Shown here: positions 1-6,207 of the stretch, piece after piece | How the letters are laid out: every line of letters begins with the position of its first letter | Position numbering within the stretch: position 1 is the stretch's first letter | Assembly: GCA_044508215.1 (NCBI GenBank) | Contig: JBIQID010000045.1 | Location: forward strand, 1 to 20,509 | Reading direction: 5' to 3' | DNA from: JAEZFI01 sp044508215 | GTDB lineage: Bacteria; Actinomycetota; Acidimicrobiia; Acidimicrobiales; Microtrichaceae | Length of the DNA stretch: 20,509 bases | Notes under the pieces: generated by a model | Told to the model about the DNA's origin: nothing | What the model saw: the letters and a program-made list of their open reading frames with translations, nothing else | Databases searched by the model: none | Made by a program: the position numbers and the translations under genes

Positions 1-32
1 GGCCCCTCCGTCTGGGGCGGAGTGGGCTTGGG

Positions 33-38
33 TAACGT
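33..38 (+). promoter_or_regulatory. -10 element, leaderless start of the GDP-mannose-type gene
   Basis: TAACGT lies exactly 7 nt before the GTG at 46. The same spacing of a TANNNT hexamer to the start codon recurs at six other genes here. It implies transcription starting at or next to the start codon, and it favours 46 over the in-frame GTG at 22. No convincing -35 is visible. Confidence 0.5.
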
Positions 39-45
39 CGGGGCC

Positions 46-2532
46 GTGAAGGCTGTGATCATGGCGGGCGGCGAGGGAACCCGGCTGCGGCCCCTCACCT
101 CCAACTCGCCGAAACCGATGATGCCCCTCGTCAACCGGCCGATGATGGAGCACATCGTCGAACTGCTCCGGCGCCACGGGTTCGAGGACATCGTGGTGAC
201 GGTGGCGTTCATGCCGAACGCCATCCGCAACTACTTCGGCGACGGCTCGGAGTTCGGCGTGCGGATGGTGTACGCCTCCGAGGACACCCCGCTCGGCACC
301 GCCGGGTCGGTCCGGAACGCGATGGAGCAGCTGGACGACACGTTCCTCGTGATCTCCGGCGACGTCCTCACCGACATCGACCTGGGCTCGATCGTCGACC
401 GGCACCGGGCCACCGGGGCGATGGCCACCATCGGCCTCGTCGCGGTCGAGAACCCGCTCGAGTTCGGGATCGTGATCACCAAGGAGGACGGCTCGATCGA
501 GCGCTTCTTGGAGAAGCCCACGTGGGGCGAGGTGTTCACCGACACGATCAACACCGGCATCTACGTGCTCGAGCCGGAGATCTTCGACTACATCGAGCCC
601 GACACGCAGGTGGACTTCTCGAGCGAGGTCTTCCCACGGCTGCTCGCCGAGGGGAAGCCGCTCTACGGCGCCGTCGCCGAGGGCTACTGGGAGGACGTCG
701 GCACGCTCGACGCGTACGTCCGCGCCCACCAGGACATCCTCGACGAGAAGGTCCGCATCAGCGTCCCCGGGTTCGAGGTGTCGGAAGGCGTGTGGATCGG
801 CGAGGGCGCCGAGATCCACCCCGACGCCGAGGTCCGCGGCCCCGCCGTGATCGGCGACAACGCGTTCGTCGACGCCGGGGCGGTGCTGGGCGAGTACGTC
901 GTGCTCGGCACCGGCGCACGGCTGGGAGCCGCGAGCGAGCTGGAGCGCACCGTGGTGGGCGACAACGCCTACCTCGGGGAGGCGGTCCGCCTCAGGGGCA
1001 CCGTGGTCGGGCGCGCCTCGGACCTCCGCCGCGCAGTGCGGTGCGAGGAGGGCGTCGTCCTCGGCGACGAGGTGTTCGTGGGCGAGGACGCCGTCATCAC
1101 CTCGAACGTGAAGGTGTACCCCTTCAAGACGGTCGAGGCGGGCGCCGTCATCAACTCGTCGATCGTGTGGGAGTCGAAGGGCGCCCGCACGCTGTTCGGC
1201 CGCAACGGGGTGATGGGCCTCGCGAACGTCGACATGACGCCCGAGCTGGCCACCAAGGTGGCGCTCGCGTTCGCCACGTCGCTCAAGAAGGACACCACCG
1301 TGGTGTGCAGCCGCGACTCGTCGCGGTCCGCTCGGATGCTGAAGCGGGCGATCATGGCCGGCCTCAACGCCGGCGGCGTGAACGTGCTGGACCTTGAGGT
1401 GGCCACCGTGCCGGTGACCCGCTTCGTGTGCCGCCAGGCCAACGTCACGGCCGGCATCACCGTCCGCCTCGACGAGGACGACCCGGACCAGGTGCTGATC
1501 CGCTTCTTCTCGGCGGACGGCGGCGACCAGGCGCCCGAGGTGCAGCGCAAGATCGAGCGGCTCTTCGCCCGTGAGGACTTCCGCCGGGTGCGGCCTGCCG
1601 ACATCGGCGAGATCGGCCTCCCGTCGAGGGCGCTCGAGCAGTACGCGGTGGCGCTCGAGTCGATCGTCGACGTGGAGGCGATCTCCGAGCAGCGCTTCAA
1701 GGCGGTCCTCGACTACGGCTACGGATCGGCCTCCCTCGCGATGCCCACGGTGCTCGCGAAGCTCGGCGCCGAGGTGCTCGCCGTGAACCCGTTCACCTCC
1801 ACGGCGGGGATGCTCGACTACGACCGCGACCGCCACGCAGCCGGCGTCGGCCGCCTCGTGACGGCCTCCGACGCCGACCTGGGCGCCGTGATCGACCCGT
1901 CGGGCGAGGTCATCACCCTGATCGACGACGCCGGGCACGTGCTCTCGTCGGAGGAAGCCCTCTACTGCATGCTCGACCTGGTCACCGATCGGATGATGGG
2001 CAACAAGGTCGCCCTGCCGGTGGCTGCCAGCAAGCGCTTCGCCGAGCTGTTGGCCCAACGGGGCTTCGAGGTGCTGTGGACCAAGATGACCCCCGGCGCC
2101 CTCGCCACCGCGGCCGAGGAGCCCGGCGTGGGGTTCGCTGCCGACCTGACCGGTGGCTTCATCATCCCGGGCTTCATCCCGGCGATCGACGGCGCCGCCG
2201 CCTTCGTGAAGATCCTCGACCTCCTCGCGGTCCGGAAGGAGGCGCTCTCGAAGCTCGTCGCCGCCGTGCCCCCCATGCACGTGGTGCACGAGCGGGTGGT
2301 GACCCCCTGGGAGTCGAAGGGCACCGTGATGCGGTCGCTCGTGGAGCAGAACAAGGGTCGCGACATCGAGCTGGTCGACGGGGTGAAGATCCACCACGAC
2401 CACGGGTGGGCGCTGATGCTCCCCGATCCCGAGGAGCCCCTCACCCACATCTACGCCGAAGGCGACAGCCAGGCCGAGGCCCGCTCCCTGGCCCAGGAGT
2501 ACATCCGCCGCGTCCGGCAAATGTCTCGATAG
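46..2532 (+). CDS. Mannose-1-phosphate guanylyltransferase-like protein fused to a degenerate phosphomannomutase-like domain
   Basis: This 828-residue fusion has three parts. Residues 1-240 are a sugar-phosphate nucleotidyltransferase, with the NTP-binding loop GGEGTRLRPLT (8-18), Lys23 of SPKPM, Asp106 in SGDVLTDID, FLEKP (154-158) and YWEDVGT (214-220). Residues about 250-370 are a left-handed beta-helix of hexapeptides. The rest resembles phosphomannomutase. It probably makes a GDP- or NDP-sugar (GDP-mannose by family precedent) for cell-envelope glycans. The mutase motifs are eroded: TVRLDEDD (472-479) replaces the TASHNP phosphoserine loop, DADL (609-612) replaces DGDxDR, DLTGGF (700-705) replaces GEMSGH, and LPDPEEP (792-798) replaces the RPSGTEP-type loop. 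The C-terminal domain is therefore probably non-catalytic. The start at 46 is chosen because K-A-V-I-M-A-G-G is the usual family N-terminus and a -10 sits 7 nt upstream; 22 is the alternative. Confident of the family, less so of the exact sugar. Confidence 0.88.
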   Translation: MKAVIMAGGEGTRLRPLTSNSPKPMMPLVNRPMMEHIVELLRRHGFEDIVVTVAFMPNAIRNYFGDGSEFGVRMVYASEDTPLGTAGSVRNAMEQLDDTFLVISGDVLTDIDLGSIVDRHRATGAMATIGLVAVENPLEFGIVITKEDGSIERFLEKPTWGEVFTDTINTGIYVLEPEIFDYIEPDTQVDFSSEVFPRLLAEGKPLYGAVAEGYWEDVGTLDAYVRAHQDILDEKVRISVPGFEVSEGVWIGEGAEIHPDAEVRGPAVIGDNAFVDAGAVLGEYVVLGTGARLGAASELERTVVGDNAYLGEAVRLRGTVVGRASDLRRAVRCEEGVVLGDEVFVGEDAVITSNVKVYPFKTVEAGAVINSSIVWESKGARTLFGRNGVMGLANVDMTPELATKVALAFATSLKKDTTVVCSRDSSRSARMLKRAIMAGLNAGGVNVLDLEVATVPVTRFVCRQANVTAGITVRLDEDDPDQVLIRFFSADGGDQAPEVQRKIERLFAREDFRRVRPADIGEIGLPSRALEQYAVALESIVDVEAISEQRFKAVLDYGYGSASLAMPTVLAKLGAEVLAVNPFTSTAGMLDYDRDRHAAGVGRLVTASDADLGAVIDPSGEVITLIDDAGHVLSSEEALYCMLDLVTDRMMGNKVALPVAASKRFAELLAQRGFEVLWTKMTPGALATAAEEPGVGFAADLTGGFIIPGFIPAIDGAAAFVKILDLLAVRKEALSKLVAAVPPMHVVHERVVTPWESKGTVMRSLVEQNKGRDIELVDGVKIHHDHGWALMLPDPEEPLTHIYAEGDSQAEARSLAQEYIRRVRQMSR

Positions 2533-2597
2533 GGCCGGGCCAGCTCCGCTCAGTTTCGCTCGCTGGCGCTCGCTTCTTCGGCTTCGCTACCCGGCCC
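2532..2597. repeat. Structured intergenic repeat, unit 1
   Basis: The outer arms GGGCCGGG (2532-2539) and CCCGGCCC (2590-2597) are perfectly complementary. They are followed inward by CCAGCT on the left and TTCGCTA on the right. The core is CGCTCGCTGGCGCTCG. It starts on the stop codon of the upstream gene, so it may also act as a transcription terminator or mRNA 3' structure. Related units lie at 2671-2736 and 11670-11736. Confidence 0.75.
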
Positions 2598-2640
2598 CGC
2601 TGCGTCACGCGGTCGCCAGCGGCGCTGGGCCATCGGGCCA
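2598..2640. repeat. Second repeat module (CGCTGCGTCACGCGG type)
   Basis: This stretch carries GCTGCGTCACGCGGTCGC followed by CTGGGCCATCGGGCC. A close relative with a small insertion is found at 2780-2834 and again at 2935-2989. It contains the short palindrome GCGT-C-ACGC. The module always follows the right arm of the 66-nt repeat in this region. Confidence 0.6.
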
Positions 2641-2670
2641 GGGCCAGCTCCGGCTCAGGCTGTCTCGATT

Positions 2671-2736
2671 GCTCGGGCCAGCTCCGGCTCGGTCTCGCTC
2701 GCTGGCGCTCGCTTCCTCGTCCTTCGCTACCCGAGC
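2671..2736. repeat. Structured intergenic repeat, unit 2
   Basis: The arms GCTCGGG (2671-2677) and CCCGAGC (2730-2736) are perfectly complementary but differ from the arms of unit 1. The interior (CCAGCTCCGGCTC, then CGCTCGCTGGCGCTCG, then CTTCGCTA) is nearly the same. A fragment of a left half (GGGCCAGCTCCGGCTCAGG) precedes it at 2641-2659. Confidence 0.72.
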
Positions 2737-2834
2737 CTGCCTCGCTGGCGCTCGCTTCTTCGGCTTCGCTACCCGGCCGCGCTGCGTCACGCGGTCGCAT
2801 GCTTCGCTGGGTGCCATCGGGCCGCCTCGGGCGT
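2737..2834. repeat. Left-truncated repeat unit 3 plus second module, up to the gap
   Basis: The right half of the 66-nt repeat (CTCGCTGGCGCTCGC to CTTCGCTACCCGGCC) is present without its left arm. It is followed by the CGCTGCGTCACGCGG module at 2780-2834. The last 55 nt are repeated identically just after the N run. No coding gene is supported anywhere between 2533 and 3019; the open frames there are repeat translations. Confidence 0.65.
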
Positions 2835-2934
2835 NNNNNNNNNNNNNNNNNNNNNNNNNNNNNNNNNNNNNNNNNNNNNNNNNNNNNNNNNNNNNNNNNN
2901 NNNNNNNNNNNNNNNNNNNNNNNNNNNNNNNNNN
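2835..2934. other. Assembly gap (100 N)
   Basis: Exactly 100 N. The 55 nt before it (2780-2834) and the 55 nt after it (2935-2989) are identical, so the two contigs may simply overlap and the true gap may be zero, or a number of repeat units may be missing. Confidence 0.97.
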
Positions 2935-2989
2935 CGCTGCGTCACGCGGTCGCATGCTTCGCTGGGTGCCATCGGGCCGCCTCGGGCGT
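2935..2989. repeat. Second module, copy after the gap
   Basis: Identical over 55 nt to 2780-2834. It ends 30 nt before the gcvH -10 element. It is either a true second copy or a duplicated contig end. Confidence 0.7.
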
Positions 2990-3019
2990 GATGGGGAACC
3001 TCGACCTCTGCTGAAGGGG

Positions 3020-3025
3020 TAGCGT
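3020..3025 (+). promoter_or_regulatory. -10 element, leaderless start of gcvH
   Basis: TAGCGT lies 7 nt before the ATG at 3033. There is no Shine-Dalgarno sequence between it and the start codon, which fits a leaderless or nearly leaderless transcript for the gcvH-led block. Confidence 0.55.
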
Positions 3026-3032
3026 TCGGGCC

Positions 3033-3413
3033 ATGAACATCCCCGAGGACCTGCGCTACTCGTCGGACCACGAATGGGCCCGAGTGGAAGGTGACACGAT
3101 CCGGGTGGGGATCACGGACTACGCCCAGGACCACCTCGGCGACGTGGTCTACCTGCAGCTGCCCGAGGTGGGCTCCACCGTCGAGGCGGGGACGTCGTTC
3201 GGCGAGGTCGAGTCGACCAAGTCCGTGTCGGACCTCTACACCCCCGTGTCGGGCGAGGTCGTCGAGGTGAACGCCGAGCTGGAGTCCGATCCGCAGCTCC
3301 TCAACCGCGACCCCTACGGCGACGGGTGGATCTGCGTGATCCGTCCGGGCGGTGGCGACCTGGAGGCGGCCACCATGGACGCAGCCGGCTACCGCGAGCT
3401 CACTGCGGGCTGA
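3033..3413 (+). CDS. gcvH: Glycine cleavage system H protein
   Basis: GcvH is the lipoyl carrier of the glycine cleavage complex. It shuttles the aminomethyl group from the P protein to the T protein and is then reoxidised by the L protein, in the cytoplasm. At 126 residues it has the normal length. The fold signature is complete: YSSDHEWARVEGD (9-21), GITDYAQDHLGDVVY (26-40), and the lipoylation site VESTKSVSDLYTPVSGEV with acceptor Lys63. The C-terminal part contains NRDPYGDGWICVI. It heads the block gcvH, garA-like, ftsR-like, DUF151, merR, with gcvT at its far end; the next gene starts 9 nt downstream. No gcvP or lipoyl synthase is in the window. Confidence 0.97.
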   Translation: MNIPEDLRYSSDHEWARVEGDTIRVGITDYAQDHLGDVVYLQLPEVGSTVEAGTSFGEVESTKSVSDLYTPVSGEVVEVNAELESDPQLLNRDPYGDGWICVIRPGGGDLEAATMDAAGYRELTAG

Positions 3414-3422
3414 TCAGCGGGG

Positions 3423-3869
3423 ATGGAGGAGCGGATCTGCCCGGAGTGCGGGGCTGCCATCCCGCCGGCGGGGAACTTCTGCACCGTCTGCGGTGCGGCG
3501 GTGGAGTCGGAGGGGACCGAGGACCGGACGCAGCAGCACTCGGCGCTGAGCTTCGACCCGGACGAGCCGCCGGTGCTGGTGGTGGTCCGAGGTGAGAACG
3601 CCGGGTCGCGCTACGCGCTGACCTCCGACCGCTTGCGCATCGGCCGGCACCCGGACTCCGACATCTTCCTCGACGACGTCACCGTGTCCCGGCGCCACGC
3701 CGAGATCACCTCCGACGCCACCGGCTACCAGCTGGCCGATGTGGGGTCGCTCAACGGCACGTACGTGAACGGGGAGCGGATCGAGCGGGCGGCGCTCAGC
3801 GATTCGGACCAGATCCAGGTGGGCAAGTACCGCTTCGTCGTCGTCGGGGCTCCAGATGCCAGCGCCTGA
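3423..3869 (+). CDS. GarA-like FHA-domain protein with N-terminal zinc ribbon
   Basis: This 148-residue FHA protein corresponds by position and sequence to mycobacterial GarA (OdhI in corynebacteria). That protein binds and regulates 2-oxoglutarate dehydrogenase and glutamate enzymes under control of Ser/Thr kinases. The FHA core is clear: IGRHPDSDIFLDDVTVSRRH (73-92) and DVGSLNGTYVN. The N-terminus differs from GarA: it is a Cys4 zinc-ribbon-like motif, C6-x2-C9 and C20-x2-C23. The ETTS phosphorylation motif of GarA is not seen; only T32, T36 and S40 lie in the linker. It follows gcvH by 9 nt, with AGCGGGG as a possible ribosome binding site, and its end overlaps the next gene by 14 nt. The FHA fold is certain. 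Function as a metabolic switch is inferred from synteny. Confidence 0.9.
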   Translation: MEERICPECGAAIPPAGNFCTVCGAAVESEGTEDRTQQHSALSFDPDEPPVLVVVRGENAGSRYALTSDRLRIGRHPDSDIFLDDVTVSRRHAEITSDATGYQLADVGSLNGTYVNGERIERAALSDSDQIQVGKYRFVVVGAPDASA

Positions 3870-4941
3870 CGCCCGTTCCGAGCACATGTCGATCGGGGAG
3901 GTCCTCTCCCTGCTCCGCGAGGAGTTCCCCGACATCACGATCTCGAAGATCCGCTTCCTCGAGAGCCAGGGGCTCATCGTCCCGGAGCGGACGCCGTCGG
4001 GCTACCGCAAGTTCTTCGACGCCGACATCGAGACGCTGCGCTGGGTGCTCCGCCAGCAGCGGGACCACTTCCTGCCCCTGAAGGTGATCAAGGCGAAGCT
4101 CGACGGGCAGAAGGGCAAGCCCCCCGCCGACGACCTCGCCGGCACCGACGAGCAGCCGTCGCTGTTCGGCGACAACGGTGGCGACAACGGTGGCGACAAC
4201 GGCTCGGTCGACCCGCCGGGCGAGGATCCGATCGTCGCTGCGCTCACCGCCACGGGCCCGAGCGACCGCAGCGCCGCCTCGAAGCCGGCAGCCGATCCGC
4301 CTGGCCCGGCGCGGGCGCGGAGCGAGGGCACGAGCAGCTCCCCGGCGAAGGAGCAACCGGCGACCGGGCATCCTGCGTCTGCGGTGCCTGCCGCAGCGCG
4401 CTCCGAGGAGGGCGAAGGGGCCGCGCAGGGCGACGCCAAGGACCCGGCGGCCTGGCTGGCTGCGCTGCAGGAGTCCCCGGACCCGAACGCACCCGACCCG
4501 ACCGCTGCCCCACCCGAGCGCACGCCCCGGATCACGGACCTGGCCACCCACCTGCCCGAGACCACGTACACGGCCGAGCAGCTCGCCACCGAGGCAGGCG
4601 TCGAGCTCGACGTCGTCCTCCAGCTGCAGGAGTTCGGCCTCCTGGTGGCCGGCAAGTACGCGGGTGAGGCCACCTTCGACGAGGCCGGCCTCGCCGTGGT
4701 GAAGGCGGCCTCGTCGATCCTCGGCCGCGGCGTGGAGGCCCGCCACCTCCGCGGCTACAAGCTCGCCGCCGAGCGGGAGGTCGGCCTCTTCGAGCAGCTC
4801 GTGCTGCCGTTGCTCCGCCAGCGCAACCCCGAGGCACGGCAGCAGGCGCAGGACACGCTCGACGAGATGATCGCCATCGGCCAGGCCCTGAGGGAGGCGC
4901 TCATCACGCAGGCCCTCCGTGCCCACCTGCGGCGCAGCTGA
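3856..4941 (+). CDS. FtsR-like MerR-family transcriptional regulator with long disordered linker
   Basis: A two-part MerR regulator of 361 residues, orthologous by position and sequence to Rv1828 and to corynebacterial FtsR, which activates ftsZ. Residues about 10-85 are the winged-helix DNA-binding domain: MSIGEVLSLLREEFPD, then ISKIRFLESQGLI, then PSGYRKF. Residues about 226-361 are the conserved C-terminal domain (ETTYTAEQLATEAG, GVEARHLRGYK). Between them lies a ~138-residue low-complexity linker rich in Ala, Pro, Asp and Ser, with the repeat GDNGGDNGGDNG encoded by a short DNA repeat at about 4170-4203. Rv1828 is about 247 residues, so the extra length is the linker. The ATG at 3856 overlaps the FHA gene by 14 nt. 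It is preferred over ATG 3886 because the mycobacterial protein has a similar short extension before MSIG. Confidence 0.9.
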   Translation: MPAPDARSEHMSIGEVLSLLREEFPDITISKIRFLESQGLIVPERTPSGYRKFFDADIETLRWVLRQQRDHFLPLKVIKAKLDGQKGKPPADDLAGTDEQPSLFGDNGGDNGGDNGSVDPPGEDPIVAALTATGPSDRSAASKPAADPPGPARARSEGTSSSPAKEQPATGHPASAVPAAARSEEGEGAAQGDAKDPAAWLAALQESPDPNAPDPTAAPPERTPRITDLATHLPETTYTAEQLATEAGVELDVVLQLQEFGLLVAGKYAGEATFDEAGLAVVKAASSILGRGVEARHLRGYKLAAEREVGLFEQLVLPLLRQRNPEARQQAQDTLDEMIAIGQALREALITQALRAHLRRS

Positions 4942-4969
4942 CGTCGTTCGGTTCGGACCGCGGCGCGGA

Positions 4970-4975
4970 TAGGGT
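4970..4975 (+). promoter_or_regulatory. -10 element, leaderless start of the DUF151 nuclease gene
   Basis: TAGGGT ends 6 nt before the GTG at 4982, which places the expected transcription start on the start codon. It lies in the 40-nt gap after the FtsR-like gene, so the downstream gene probably has its own promoter. Confidence 0.55.
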
Positions 4976-4981
4976 GCTCCC

Positions 4982-5497
4982 GTGAGCGACTCCGAGCTGG
5001 TGGAAGTCGAGCTCCTGGGTGTGAGGGTGGAGCTTCCGTCCAACACCCCCATCGTCCTCTTGAGGGAGCGGAACGGGCGTCGCAACGTGTCGATCTTCAT
5101 CGGCGGCCCAGAGGCGACCGCCATCGCGTTCGCCCTGGAAGGTGTCGAGACGCCGCGGCCGCTCACCCACGACCTCATGTGCGACGTCCTCGCCGAGCTG
5201 GACGTCCGCCTCGTGCGGGTGGTCGTGACCGAGCTGCGCGACACCACCTTCTACGCCGAGCTGCACCTCCAGGCCGGCGCAGGGGAGCGGATCGTCTCGG
5301 CCCGACCTTCCGATGCCATCGCCCTCGCAGCTCGGGTGAACTGCCCGATCTACGCCCGACGCGACCTCGTCGACGCGGTGGGCTTCGTCGAGGAGATCGT
5401 GGAGGAGGAGGACGCCCTCCTGGACGACCCCGACGACGTCGTCGAGGAGTTCCGGGCGTTCATCGACAACGTCAACCCGGACGACTTCGCCTCCTGA
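4982..5497 (+). CDS. Bifunctional nuclease family protein (DUF151)
   Basis: A 171-residue protein of the DUF151/BFN family, named for DNase and RNase activities reported in some members. The conserved core is visible: VELLGVRVELPSNTPIVLL (8-26), VSIFIGGPEATAIAFALEG (36-54), RPLTHDLMCDVL, DTTFYAEL and ARPSDAIALAARV. A strongly acidic C-terminal tail follows (EEIVEEEDALLDDPDDVVEE). It sits where Rv1829 sits in mycobacteria, between two MerR genes. Its cellular role is not settled. The GTG at 4982 has no Shine-Dalgarno but has a well-placed -10. Confidence 0.92.
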   Translation: MSDSELVEVELLGVRVELPSNTPIVLLRERNGRRNVSIFIGGPEATAIAFALEGVETPRPLTHDLMCDVLAELDVRLVRVVVTELRDTTFYAELHLQAGAGERIVSARPSDAIALAARVNCPIYARRDLVDAVGFVEEIVEEEDALLDDPDDVVEEFRAFIDNVNPDDFAS

Positions 5498-5506
5498 TCC
5501 GGGGTT

Positions 5507-5523
5507 TCGCGCGCTCCGCGCGA
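5507..5523 (+). terminator. Possible terminator hairpin after the DUF151 gene
   Basis: The perfect inverted repeat TCGCGCG-CTC-CGCGCGA begins 9 nt after the stop codon. It would form a 7-bp GC-rich stem with a 3-nt loop. No T-run follows, which is common in high-GC actinobacteria, so termination is only suggested. Confidence 0.35.
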
Positions 5524-5529
5524 GGGTGC

Positions 5530-5558
5530 TTGCTCTCCGCGCGTGACATCGGTAGGAT
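5530..5558 (+). promoter_or_regulatory. Predicted promoter of the second MerR gene
   Basis: TTGCTC (5530-5535) and TAGGAT (5553-5558) are separated by 17 nt, giving a transcript with a leader of about 105 nt. The leader holds a second AT-richer patch, TTGTAGTTATCTT (5581-5593), and the small inverted repeat GGTG-N5-CACC (5594-5606). That repeat could be a regulator site near the promoter, though this is weak. GGAGG at 5663-5667 lies 4 nt before the ATG. Confidence 0.45.
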
Positions 5559-5671
5559 TCGCCCTCGCTCCGGCACACCGTTGTAGTTATCTTGGTGGAG
5601 TTCACCCGTTTCGGGCTCCGCCGGATCGTCGTGGATCTGTCCGGGCACTGCGTCGTCAAGTGGGAGGAACC

Positions 5672-6163
5672 ATGGTCAGCCAGGAGCATCCAGAGGGCTT
5701 CAGCGGGCGTCGCGCCGCCGAGATCGTGGGCATCTCGTACCGGCAGCTCGACTACTGGGCGCGCACGGACCTGATCCGTCCGTCGCTCGCCGACGCCGCC
5801 GGTTCCGGCACCCGCCGTGCCTACTCCTACCGCGACCTCCTCGAGCTGAAGGTCGTGAAGAGCCTGCTCGACAGCGGCATCAAGCTCGAGCAGGTGCGCC
5901 AGGTCTTCTCCTTCGTGCGCGAGCACCTCGGCGAGGACATCGCCGCAGCGAACATCGTGCTGAACGGCAAGCGCAGCGTGCTGGTCCGCTCCGGCGACGA
6001 GCTGGTCGACGCCCTGCGCGGCGGCCAGGGCGTGCTCTCCGTCCTGCCGCTCGGGTCCGTGAAGGAGGAGCTCGACGCGAAGATCGTCGAGCTGCGGCCC
6101 GACAGCGTGGGTTCCGCTGCGGCGCACGAGGAGCCGCCGGTCCCCGGCACCGCCGCGCTCTGA
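5672..6163 (+). CDS. MerR-family transcriptional regulator (Rv1830-like)
   Basis: A 163-residue MerR regulator. The HTH is at residues about 10-50 (GRRAAEIVGISYRQLDYWAR), the wing contains TRRAYSYRDLLELKVVKSLL, and a dimerisation helix follows (GIKLEQVRQVFSFVREHLG). A C-terminal effector or partner region has NGKRSVLVRSGDELVDALRGG. It has no Cys cluster for metal sensing. By position and sequence it matches Rv1830, the second MerR gene after the DUF151 gene in mycobacteria. The start at ATG 5672 is supported by GGAGG just upstream. The open frame continues to 5543, but those upstream codons form the leader. This is the only gene of the block with a long leader and a clear ribosome binding site. 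Confidence 0.92.
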   Translation: MVSQEHPEGFSGRRAAEIVGISYRQLDYWARTDLIRPSLADAAGSGTRRAYSYRDLLELKVVKSLLDSGIKLEQVRQVFSFVREHLGEDIAAANIVLNGKRSVLVRSGDELVDALRGGQGVLSVLPLGSVKEELDAKIVELRPDSVGSAAAHEEPPVPGTAAL

Positions 6164-6194
6164 CCGCCTGCGCGGCGAGCTGACGGCGATGTGA

Positions 6195-6200
6195 CAGCAT
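6195..6200 (+). promoter_or_regulatory. Weak -10 element, leaderless start of gcvT
   Basis: CAGCAT lies 7 nt before the GTG at 6208. It departs from TANNNT at the first base but keeps the spacing seen at other genes here. The gap after the MerR gene is only 44 nt, so read-through is equally possible. Confidence 0.35.
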
Positions 6201-6207
6201 CTCCGTC

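Noticed and set aside
2533..3019. Several open frames of 90-310 codons through the repeats and gap, on both strands
   Set aside because: They are translations of the GC-rich repeats and of N, with biased repetitive composition and no domain or start signal; the covarying hairpins explain the region better.
3796..5247. 483-codon - strand open frame opposite the FtsR-like and DUF151 genes
   Set aside because: It spans two well-supported genes on the other strand and shows only Arg/Leu/Gly/Glu-rich shadow sequence.
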